A DNA stretch of 48,906 nt from the NCBI GenBank assembly GCA_944391065.1, contig CALXSH010000009.1, forward strand, positions 1-48,906, given 5' to 3'. The translations under genes were made by a program, and so were the position numbers. The stretch is from an uncultured Kiritimatiellota bacterium. GTDB lineage: Bacteria; Verrucomicrobiota; Kiritimatiellia; RFP12; DVOR01. Shown here in pieces: positions 9,101 through 15,922 of the stretch. Every line of letters starts with the position of its first letter. The first letter of the stretch is position 1. The notes under the pieces are model-generated. The model saw only the letters and a program-made list of their open reading frames with translations, did not search any database and was not told the DNA's origin.

Positions 9101-9699
9101 CGGCGGAGTTCGCGCAGGATGTCGGCCAGGCGGGTGAGATTTTCCTCTGTCTGCTGGATCTTGCGGAGGGCCTCTTTGCGGTCGGCCTTGAACTTGGTGA
9201 CGCCGGCGGCCTCCTCGAAGACGGCGCGGCGGTCTTCGGGACGGGAGGAGAGGATGGCGTCGATCTGGCCCTGCGCCATGACGGAGTAGGAGGTGGTGCC
9301 GACACCGGTGCCCATGAAGAGGCGCTGGATGTCCTTGAGGCGGCAGGGGGTCTTGTTGAGGAAGTATTGGTTTTCGCCGGAACGGTAGGCGCGGCGCGTG
9401 ACGGTGACCTCGTTGTAGTCGGTGCCGAGGGCGGATTCGCAGTCGGCGAAGAGCAGGGAGACTTCGGTCATGCCCAGCGGTTTGCGGGTGTCGGTGCCGT
9501 TAAAGATGAGGTCCTGCATCTTGCCGCAGCGCAGGGCACTCGGGCGCTGTTCGCCCAGCACCCAGCGGATGGCGTCGGAAACGTTGCTCTTGCCGCAGCC
9601 GTTGGGACCGACAATTGCGATCATGCCCGGTTCGAACGTCAGACGGGTCTTGTCGGCGAAACTTTTAAAGCCCAGAATCTCGAGTGCCTTGAGGTACAT
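6181..9699 (-). CDS. smc: Chromosome segregation ATPase SMC
   Basis: 1172 residues, typical length. It forms the condensin-like ring that compacts and segregates chromosomes. Walker A GPNGCGKS is at residues 31-38 with the usual AIRWVLGEQ block. Two long coiled-coil arms flank a hinge near residues 500-620 (VLGPLADVIEIP region). At the C-terminus the signature LLSGGER and Walker B CLLDELDAALDD close the ATPase head; Leu-Asp replaces the more usual Val-Asp. The frame runs on to 9873, but ATG 9699 is chosen because family homology begins there (MYLKALEILGFKSF). No ribosome-binding site is present and a -10 element ends 7 nt upstream, so the mRNA is probably leaderless. Neither scpA nor scpB is in the window. 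Confidence 0.95.
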   Translation of the reverse strand: MYLKALEILGFKSFADKTRLTFEPGMIAIVGPNGCGKSNVSDAIRWVLGEQRPSALRCGKMQDLIFNGTDTRKPLGMTEVSLLFADCESALGTDYNEVTVTRRAYRSGENQYFLNKTPCRLKDIQRLFMGTGVGTTSYSVMAQGQIDAILSSRPEDRRAVFEEAAGVTKFKADRKEALRKIQQTEENLTRLADILRELRRQSTLLRNQAEKAEQARHLRSELRTADLTLSRRRLAALETVIADSGVRLAEAVARIEAIGQSDAADAAAIAAVNARITEGEDTIARLTEAMTASAARHTHAQDRIRTNLSRIDEYRNWSVGLEREIAAAREQIEKLESEDAERPDLDAFADEEEAIRDILDAAQEVYDDRRAEVEEARAKLQAAHDGLAECDRRQAYSQQILAKADAGREERILMRGRLQAECDEALRLRDERAAVRDRAEGDAEAHRLAAEEAREALILLDEDRSFVADDLCGAKSRQETLGRKLAALNARKEMLSAQPDDDRAALIRRLMTAPEEFGLTAEDVLGPLADVIEIPLERAKAAEAALGPWSEALVLRGPEAVRTVLGCLPERAPDTTLRLLAAGGTPPSSEPLPFGIRAKPGFEGLVARLLSPYTPVSELPELPYPDTSCVTDAGELLCPSGDGARVAAAGDANPLARRIACARIDSEIAEVDSESKREEETSRQLASRLEAIALKQRDTQRALEKAQREAALADGAYAAAARDAEAAGKRHAEVSAKLEEIIAETRREDEAREQARTALDGMAAERERHAAVSADLSVRLGELERAMDEASSRLSEARYRMVGFTQKREHALARLRDCEARLNELRTTIIGREDSIRSCLSNIERLEDENLKITGSLDGMEAETLEFRKQLEAARADRLALNAERERLEAKVAESHRLHLEAQEAKNRAEVALAEDRLRHTTLTERLATEYMVDPTAPDTWNLPELPEGGTEPADSVLESTIATLRADLDRIGPVNFLAIDEYKAIEERYEFTKTQEADLIASRDELLELIRDINETSGKMFRETFEKANANFETMFTRLFHGGEAKLVLLENAEDPLECGIDIIARPPGKKPQTISLLSGGERTMTAVSLLFAIFLIKPAPFCLLDELDAALDDSNIGRFVSALKDFLVHSQFLIITHNQHTIAGSDIVYGVTMPEKGVSKTLSMRFKKEA

Positions 9700-9706
9700 G
9701 AAGATT

Positions 9707-9715
9707 ATTCTAGCA
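9707..9715 (-). promoter_or_regulatory. Extended -10 of smc, leaderless
   Basis: On the minus strand TGCTAGAAT ends 7 nt before the smc ATG (9699). Transcription should begin on or next to the start codon, and no purine-rich ribosome-binding site can fit. Confidence 0.6.
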
Positions 9716-9753
9716 AACTCCGGGCGGAGTTCATGCAGAGGAGGGCCTGGGTT

Positions 9754-9762
9754 TGGTAGACT
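9754..9762 (+). promoter_or_regulatory. Extended -10 of der, nearly leaderless
   Basis: TGGTAGACT lies 10 nt before the der ATG at 9773, leaving an expected leader of about 4 nt with no ribosome-binding site. It is divergent from the smc promoter. The -10 boxes are 44 bp apart, so both -35 regions fall around 9730-9739 and two polymerases could hardly bind together. Confidence 0.55.
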
Positions 9763-9772
9763 GTTTATTGTC

Positions 9773-11296
9773 ATGGAAGCACAGAAACCCACCCGAACCA
9801 TCGCCATCGTCGGCCGGCCCAACGTCGGGAAGTCGGCGCTTTTCAACCGTATCGCCAACCGCCGCATTGCCATCGTTCACGACCAAAGCGGCGTGACGCG
9901 CGACCGCATCGTCCGCGAGGTCTCCTGGCACGGGGAGTCGTTCCGTCTGGTCGACACCGGCGGCATCCGGCTCTTCGACGGGACCAAGGAGAAGGACGTT
10001 ATCGAGATGGCGGTCCGCGATCAGGTCGACGTGGCTATGGCCGACGCGGCCGCGGTCATTCTGGTCGTCGATGTGTTGGCGGGGATGACTCCCGACGACG
10101 CGGAGGTCGCCCGTTTGGTGCACAAGAGCGGCCGACCGTGTTATCTGGCCATAAACAAGTGCGACTTGCCGCGCCACGAGAAGGGCGAGGACGACTTTGC
10201 CTCGCTGGCCTTCCCGGCGTACAAGATTTCCGCGCAGCACAACCGCGGCATCGACGAGCTCATGGAGGCCGTCGTCCGCGAACTGCCGCCCAAGACCGAG
10301 GCCGAGCTCAAGGAGGAGCGGAAGCCGTTGCGTGTGGCCATCGTCGGGCGCCCGAACGCGGGCAAGAGCTCCTTTATCAACCGGCTGCTGCGCAGCGACC
10401 GCGTCATCGTCTCCAACGTGGCCGGCACGACGCGTGACTGCGTCGACGTGCCCTTCTCCATCGGCAATCGCAATTACACGCTGGTCGATACGGCCGGCAT
10501 GCGCCACGTGCACAAGATCGACACCTCCGTGGAGCGCTTCTCCCTCTTTCGCAGCGAGGAGGCCGTGCGCGAGTGCGACGTGGCAGTCCTTGTGATGGAC
10601 GCCGAGATCGGTCCGACGACGCAGGACAAGTACATCGCCTCGATGATTCAGCGCGAGAACAAGGGCTGCCTGATTCTGGTCAACAAGTGGGACATCGCCC
10701 GCGCGAAGGGGTTCACCGAGACGGCGGCCATCGCGCATATGCGTGATATGTTGCCCTTCCTCCGTCACGTGCCCGTGCTCTTCATCAGCGCCAAGGAGGG
10801 CTACAACGTCCGCAACACGGTCGAGTCCATTGACCGCGTGGCCGAGCATCAGCGCCGTATCCTGCCGACGGGCGTGCTCAACCGTACGCTGAACAATGCC
10901 TTCGCGCGCGCCCAGATGCCCAGCAAGATGGGCCGTCAGCTCCGTTTCCACTACGCCACGCAGACAGGTTCGAATCCGATGATTCTGCGTCTCTTTGTCA
11001 ATGACGCCCGCATCGCGACCAAGCCCTTCCAGGATTACGTCATCCGTATCCTGCGCGAGGCCTTCGATCTCGAAGGCGCGCCGATTGTGCTGCAGTTCCG
11101 CTCGCGCGTCAAGGCCGAGGACAAGGATAAGCGGCCCGCCGACGAGGCCGAAGGCGGTGAAGGGAAGGAGACCGGAGAGACGAAGCCGCTTCGTCGCCGT
11201 CCGCTCGCCGCGGTCCCGCATCGCCGCGACGGCAAGGGCAGAGGTCCGGCCCGCAACAATCTGACGCCCCGCACCAAGCGCCCGCGCAGGAAGTGA
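9773..11296 (+). CDS. der: Ribosome assembly GTPase Der (EngA)
   Basis: 507 residues. Double-GTPase factor needed for 50S subunit maturation. Two G domains are visible: GRPNVGKSALFN near residue 14 and GRPNAGKSSFIN near residue 190, each with DTGG or DTAG (G3) and NKCD or NKWD (G4). The KH-like C-terminal domain is present (LRFHYATQTGSNP). A basic tail with many Arg, Lys and Pro follows, longer than usual. The frame continues upstream to 9422 inside smc, but ATG 9773 begins the homology (MEAQKPTRTIAIVGRP) and matches the promoter position. The stop lies 8 bp before the helicase start. Confidence 0.95.
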   Translation: MEAQKPTRTIAIVGRPNVGKSALFNRIANRRIAIVHDQSGVTRDRIVREVSWHGESFRLVDTGGIRLFDGTKEKDVIEMAVRDQVDVAMADAAAVILVVDVLAGMTPDDAEVARLVHKSGRPCYLAINKCDLPRHEKGEDDFASLAFPAYKISAQHNRGIDELMEAVVRELPPKTEAELKEERKPLRVAIVGRPNAGKSSFINRLLRSDRVIVSNVAGTTRDCVDVPFSIGNRNYTLVDTAGMRHVHKIDTSVERFSLFRSEEAVRECDVAVLVMDAEIGPTTQDKYIASMIQRENKGCLILVNKWDIARAKGFTETAAIAHMRDMLPFLRHVPVLFISAKEGYNVRNTVESIDRVAEHQRRILPTGVLNRTLNNAFARAQMPSKMGRQLRFHYATQTGSNPMILRLFVNDARIATKPFQDYVIRILREAFDLEGAPIVLQFRSRVKAEDKDKRPADEAEGGEGKETGETKPLRRRPLAAVPHRRDGKGRGPARNNLTPRTKRPRRK

Positions 11297-11304
11297 CTCC
11301 CGCC

Positions 11305-14300
11305 ATGGGGACGGCATCGGTGCCGATCAGCGAATATGTCTCCGCTTCCGCGGGAAGCGGCAAGACTTACGGGCTGTCGCGCCGTTTCGCTGACCTCATC
11401 GCTGCGGGAGCGCCGCCGGAATCGGTCTGCGCCCTGACCTTTACCCGTGCGGCGGCACGCGAAATCTTCTCGGCCGTCATGGAACGGGTGCTGGAGTCGG
11501 ATTCGGAGGAGGTCCTGAAGCGGATGACGGAGGCGCTGCCGCGCCTCTCGGTCTATACAATCGACGCTTTCTCGGTGCTTCTGGCGCGTCTCTTCGCCTA
11601 TGAACTCGGTGTCAGCCCCAACCTCACGCTTTATGACGACGCTTCGCGGCCCGACGGCGACAACGCCGGACGGGCCATTGTCGGGCGAGCCATGCGGACG
11701 GCTCCCGGGCAGGCGCCTGCGGAGGTGCTGAAGCAGCTCGACATCGACAGGGCGGGGGAAGACCATGTCGGCAATCTCGCCCGCGAGCTCTGGGCCGTCC
11801 TGCGTAAATACCAAGGTCTGACCCGCGACACCTCGCCCGGGGATTGGGGCAATGTTGCCGCGTTTGGGCTCCGTCCGCTGGATGATGAAGAGCGTAGCCG
11901 CATCCTTGACCTTCTGGCTGCCTCCGATTTCTCGATGTGCACGGAGGCCATGCGGCGGAAACTCCTCGATGCCATCGCCAAATATCCAGGTCCACAGGTG
12001 CCCATTCGCCGGTTTGCCAGGAGCGTCAGCGACGCGTGGTTCGGCGAGAATCAGTTTGGCGCGCTCCGCAATGGCTCCATTTCGACCCGATCCAGAACCA
12101 TCGACCTCGGCGAGGGGACAAAGCGGCTTGCATGCCTTTTGTGGGAGGATCTCCGCGCCCGCGATCTGGCCGAGGCCGCCGACCATACGGCCAAGCTCCG
12201 GAGGGCCCTGAACCGCCTCAGCGAGGCGCGCGAGGCCTTCTCGGAAACTTCGGGCGCCGTGACCTTTGAAGAGCTGACGGAACGCCTCGGACGGATGCTG
12301 GGGAAGACCCTCTCCTTCACGGACCCGAAGCTGCTGGATGTCTGCTACCGCCTGAATACGAAAATCCGTCATTTGATGATTGACGAATTTCAGGATACTT
12401 CGACGGCCCAGTGGCGGGTGCTCTCCAATTTCGCAGCTGAACTTGCCTCGGGTGAGGATTCGACTTTCTATTACGTCGGTGACGTCAAGCAGTCCATTTA
12501 CGGTTGGCGAGGCGGCGACGTGACGCTCTTCGGCGATACCACGCGGTTGCCGCCCATTCCGCCGGGGCGGCCGCTGAACGAGTCCCGCCGTTCGGCTCCG
12601 GCCATCATCGATCTGATCAACGCCTCCATGCGCTTCCCGAAAGCCGCACTTTCCGGCGTGCCGGAGTGGATGGAGATCGCCCTGACGGCCTGGCGCGGAA
12701 CTTGGTGCCCCCATACTGCCTACAATAAAGAACGTCGCGGCTACGCCGCCGTCCTGACCCTTGAGGGGAAGACAAAGGCGGAGTGGTTCGACTGCCTGGT
12801 GGCCTATCTGGTCGGCCGTATCCGCGAACTGCGGCAGTCGGGACGCAGGCTCACCATCGCCATCCTCGGTTTTCAGAACAGCCTCTTTGTGCCCGACACG
12901 ACTTTCGGCGATGACCAGGGTGGGGATGGGCTGTTGGACAGACTTCGCAAGGCGGGCATCGCCTGCGCCATCGACGGCAAGTGTCCCATCGCCGATACGA
13001 CGTTGGGACGGTGGATGGTGACCTGGCTGCGGTGGCTAGACGAACCGAACGCAAGTTTCAGCAAGGCGTTACTGTGTCAGACCGCGCCGGCTGAGGCCTT
13101 CACCCCGGAGGCCGCTGCCAAGTGGAACCGTATGCTCTTTGAGTCGGGCGCTCCAATCTGTCTCGAACGTCTCATCGTCGACGGGGTCCTGTGCGGATTC
13201 ACCGAATACGATTTGGAGGCACTGGAGTGGATCCGCAACGGTTTGGAAGCCGGCGAGCGGGCCGGGGAACGAAATCCCGGTGTCCTCGCTTCCCGCCTGG
13301 AAGGGATGAAAATGCCCTGTTCCGCGGACGACAACGTCGTCTCGCTGATGACGGTTCACCGTTCGAAGGGCCTGACCTTTGATGTCGTTTTCTCTGTCTT
13401 TTCGGGCGATATCCTGAATCTCCGGCAGGACGACGCACTGGAAACCGGTGAGGGGTGGGTAATCGGACAGCCGACCCTACCCATCACGCGTAGTGTGCCG
13501 AAACTCAGGGCAGCCCGTGAGAGCCGTTTTCTCAGCCGGGCCCGGGACACGCTCTGCTGCCTCTATGTCGGCATCACGCGCGCCCGCCACGAACAGGTCG
13601 TCCTTGTGCCTGCCAAGGAGGCCACCCAATCGGGCACACGGGCCGGTCTCTTCTGCCTGCCGCTCACGGCGGGAAGGGCAGCTTTTCGCGAGGAGCCGCT
13701 TTCGCTGAAGATTCCGGGTGGCCTTATCGGTTATCAACCGGCCAAAGTCATCGCCGAATATGGCGGCAAGGACTGGTCTGCGACGATGCCCGCCGAAAAG
13801 GGTAGGGGTGGCGCCGGAGCGAAGCCAACCGGCACCTGGCACTGCGACGGTAATACGACCTCATCTGAGACGGAGCTCCCCAGTGAATCCGCCAAGGCCT
13901 GCACCGTCTTCGATATGCTGACAGGGGGGCATGGCGGTGCCAAGCGCCGCGGTATCTCTTATCACGATCGCCTCGCCGGCGTCGGCTGGACGGACCATTC
14001 ACCGGTCTTCAGAGAGGTTTTTATTCAGCCCGAAGAACCCTGTACGCTCTGGCGCGAACGGCCCTTCGTCGTCTCCTACACCGACCCCAAGGGGTATGCG
14101 AAGCGCATCGCGGGCCAGTTTGACCGCGTCCATATATTCAACGATTATGCCGTGATTTACGACTTTAAAACAGGCGCATCTTCGGAGGTGACGCCGGCAT
14201 ACCGGAGGCAAATGGAGGACTACCGGTATGCTCTAACGGTGCTGACGGGATTGCCGCCGGAAGTCATCCGGACGGTCCTGCTTTTTACGCGTTCCGAGAC

Positions 14301-14334
14301 GGCCGTCGAGGTGACGCAGGAGGCTTTGGTATGA
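11305..14334 (+). CDS. UvrD-family helicase-nuclease, AddA/RecB-like
   Basis: 1009 residues. ATP-dependent DNA helicase with a C-terminal nuclease, expected to process double-strand breaks. Motifs in order: Walker A SASAGSGKT (near residue 17), Ia ALTFTRAAAREI, II LMIDEFQDTS, III YVGDVKQSIYGWRGGD, V LMTVHRSKGLTFDVVF, VI LYVGITRARHE. The end carries a PD-(D/E)xK pattern (GQFDRVHI, then VIYDFKTG), as in the AddA/RecB nuclease. No AddB or RecC partner is adjacent. Two starts are possible: GTG 11293, overlapping the der stop, or ATG 11305; the latter is preferred because AGGAAG lies 11 bp upstream. The stop overlaps the next gene (ATGA). Confidence 0.85.
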   Translation: MGTASVPISEYVSASAGSGKTYGLSRRFADLIAAGAPPESVCALTFTRAAAREIFSAVMERVLESDSEEVLKRMTEALPRLSVYTIDAFSVLLARLFAYELGVSPNLTLYDDASRPDGDNAGRAIVGRAMRTAPGQAPAEVLKQLDIDRAGEDHVGNLARELWAVLRKYQGLTRDTSPGDWGNVAAFGLRPLDDEERSRILDLLAASDFSMCTEAMRRKLLDAIAKYPGPQVPIRRFARSVSDAWFGENQFGALRNGSISTRSRTIDLGEGTKRLACLLWEDLRARDLAEAADHTAKLRRALNRLSEAREAFSETSGAVTFEELTERLGRMLGKTLSFTDPKLLDVCYRLNTKIRHLMIDEFQDTSTAQWRVLSNFAAELASGEDSTFYYVGDVKQSIYGWRGGDVTLFGDTTRLPPIPPGRPLNESRRSAPAIIDLINASMRFPKAALSGVPEWMEIALTAWRGTWCPHTAYNKERRGYAAVLTLEGKTKAEWFDCLVAYLVGRIRELRQSGRRLTIAILGFQNSLFVPDTTFGDDQGGDGLLDRLRKAGIACAIDGKCPIADTTLGRWMVTWLRWLDEPNASFSKALLCQTAPAEAFTPEAAAKWNRMLFESGAPICLERLIVDGVLCGFTEYDLEALEWIRNGLEAGERAGERNPGVLASRLEGMKMPCSADDNVVSLMTVHRSKGLTFDVVFSVFSGDILNLRQDDALETGEGWVIGQPTLPITRSVPKLRAARESRFLSRARDTLCCLYVGITRARHEQVVLVPAKEATQSGTRAGLFCLPLTAGRAAFREEPLSLKIPGGLIGYQPAKVIAEYGGKDWSATMPAEKGRGGAGAKPTGTWHCDGNTTSSETELPSESAKACTVFDMLTGGHGGAKRRGISYHDRLAGVGWTDHSPVFREVFIQPEEPCTLWRERPFVVSYTDPKGYAKRIAGQFDRVHIFNDYAVIYDFKTGASSEVTPAYRRQMEDYRYALTVLTGLPPEVIRTVLLFTRSETAVEVTQEALV

Positions 14335-15275
14335 CGGAGCTCATTCCCACACCGGAAGAAGTCGGTCTCCGTGCGGACGCGTGGATTGCCTCCGGATTCC
14401 CGAAGGTCCGCAAGGCCGACATCCGAAAGTTCCTGGACGCGGGTATGCTGACCTTGGCACCGTCAGGCCGAAAGGTCTCCAAGGGTGACAAAATCATTGA
14501 CGGCGGCATCTATTGGCTCAAACAGCTCCCTCAGACAGAGGAGCTTAGAGCAAACGAAGCGGTGACTTACACGGTGCTTGCCGAGGATAACGGGATTCTT
14601 GCCGTCAGTAAACCGGCCGGCACGGACTGCCTGCCCAATGAGGCCTCCGAAACCGACACTTTGGCCAACGGGCTCTTGGCACGATGGCCTCAGCTCGCGG
14701 GGGTAGGGAACAGCCCTCTCACCTGCGGCGTCCTCCACCGCATCGATCGCGAGACCTCGGGGCTGGTCCTGGTGGCTCTGACGCAGGAGCTCTATGGGGC
14801 TATCCGCGGGCAATTTTCCGAACATACCGTCGTCAAGCGCTACCTTGCCTTGGTCCAGGGCAGTCTTATGCAACCCGGAAGGCTTGTCAACGAATTGGCC
14901 CACAATCCCCGCTACCCGGGTCACATGATTGATGCCACGAAGTGGAACAACATTCGACGGCCTATGCACGCCGAGACGGACTACGAGCCGATCCGCCGTT
15001 ACCGTCTGGAGGGACGGACCTTCACATTGGTTGACGTCACCATCCGCACCGGTGTAACTCATCAGATTCGGGCACAGTTCTCCTTCGCCGGTATGCCGCT
15101 CCTAGGTGACAGCCGCTACGGGGGACTTCAGCTTCCGGACTTTCCTAGGCACTTTCTCCATTCTGCCTCCGCCGAGCTCCTTCATCCAATCACAGGAGCG
15201 TCCGTCCGCTACGAAGCCCCGTTGACTGATGACCTGACCGTCATGCTGAACAGAATGACACCCGTACGTGCCTGA
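14331..15275 (+). CDS. RluA-family RNA pseudouridine synthase
   Basis: 314 residues. Isomerises uridine to pseudouridine in rRNA or tRNA. An S4-like RNA-binding domain occupies about residues 10-65 (RKADIRKFLDAGML). The catalytic domain has the RluA signature GVLHRIDRETSGLVL with the catalytic Asp at 139, followed by VKRYLALVQG and the HQIRAQF / LLGDSRYGG end. The target position cannot be read from sequence. It starts inside the helicase stop (ATGA overlap), so the two are coupled. No terminator is obvious downstream. Confidence 0.9.
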   Translation: MTELIPTPEEVGLRADAWIASGFPKVRKADIRKFLDAGMLTLAPSGRKVSKGDKIIDGGIYWLKQLPQTEELRANEAVTYTVLAEDNGILAVSKPAGTDCLPNEASETDTLANGLLARWPQLAGVGNSPLTCGVLHRIDRETSGLVLVALTQELYGAIRGQFSEHTVVKRYLALVQGSLMQPGRLVNELAHNPRYPGHMIDATKWNNIRRPMHAETDYEPIRRYRLEGRTFTLVDVTIRTGVTHQIRAQFSFAGMPLLGDSRYGGLQLPDFPRHFLHSASAELLHPITGASVRYEAPLTDDLTVMLNRMTPVRA

Positions 15276-15600
15276 CATGTGGTGGGATTCCCAATCGTGG
15301 CGCGCATCGGTTACACGTGGGTCGCATAACGGCGATTCTGATTTGAGTATAGGTCATAACACATTGTCTGGGCGTATGTTATTTGTGAGCTTCAAGCTCC
15401 TGTTCAGATCATCCGACATGTAATCTCCGTTTAGCACTGTGAGCAAGGACAACTTCAATGTTGGCATCAGGAGGAAACAGAAGTCGTTTTTTGGTGGAAT
15501 GCTGACGGGAACGGGCGGTTTTAGGTCTGTGATTATGTGCTTTCCAGACCTCACCATTAACGGAAATCTAACATTTTGGGGTGTTCAGAAGAGACCTTAT
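15276..15600. other. Gene-poor intergenic region, lower GC
   Basis: About 325 bp between the pseudouridine synthase and the oad promoter. It is clearly lower in GC than its surroundings. GAGCTT-C-AAGCTC forms a small hairpin around 15388-15400, and GACATGT occurs twice. On the minus strand a 21-codon frame (15419-15354) has GGAG 5 bp upstream of its ATG; no homology is evident. Two overlapping frames of about 67 codons look non-coding. I see no gene I can support. Confidence 0.5.
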
Positions 15601-15602
15601 TT

Positions 15603-15611
15603 TGTTATAAT
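15603..15611 (+). promoter_or_regulatory. Extended -10 promoter of the oad operon
   Basis: TGTTATAAT is a perfect extended -10, with an expected start near 15618 and a leader of about 50 nt to oadG. No good -35 is visible at the right distance. Confidence 0.65.
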
Positions 15612-15632
15612 TGAGCGCGGTTTTTACGTCAT

Positions 15633-15646
15633 GGGTTTATAAACCC
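15633..15646. promoter_or_regulatory. 14-bp palindrome in the oad leader
   Basis: GGGTTTATAAACCC is a perfect palindrome lying just downstream of the expected transcription start and 20 bp before oadG. It could be an operator or a small mRNA hairpin. No regulator gene is nearby to support either reading. Confidence 0.4.
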
Positions 15647-15666
15647 GTCAAAGAAACGAGGTCAGC

Positions 15667-15876
15667 ATGCTGCAGCAAGGTTTAGTACTTCTGGTTGCCG
15701 GTATGGCTATCGCCATCGGCTTCCTCTTCCTTCTCTCGATCGTTACGACGCTCTTGAAGCTTCTCGCCAAGTACGTCAATTTCTTCCCCGAACCGGTCGC
15801 GAAGAAGGCGCCTGCCGCGTCGGTCTCCGACGAAGAAGCGATTGCCGTGGCGATTGCCGTGGCTTCCGGCCGCTGA
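15667..15876 (+). CDS. oadG: Oxaloacetate decarboxylase gamma-like small membrane subunit
   Basis: 69 residues. One membrane helix (about residues 5-33, rich in Leu, Val, Ala) is followed by a Pro/Ala linker and an acidic-to-alanine end (DEEAIAVAIAVA), the layout of OadG subunits that anchor the alpha subunit to the membrane pump. A weak GAGG site precedes the ATG. Position directly before the alpha and beta genes supports the call. The sequence is too short for certainty from motifs alone. Confidence 0.8.
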   Translation: MLQQGLVLLVAGMAIAIGFLFLLSIVTTLLKLLAKYVNFFPEPVAKKAPAASVSDEEAIAVAIAVASGR

Positions 15877-15922
15877 TTTCCCCTACCCTTAATCCAATTC
15901 CCACAGAAAGTCAGGTCAGACA

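Noticed and set aside
8362-9759. A 465-codon plus-strand frame across smc
   Set aside because: Antisense shadow of the smc coiled-coil: the protein is Gly/Ala/Val-rich with no domain, and smc on the other strand is unmistakable.
15439-15642. 67-codon plus-strand frame before oadG
   Set aside because: It would cross the oad promoter, starts at a GTG without a ribosome-binding site, and matches nothing I know.
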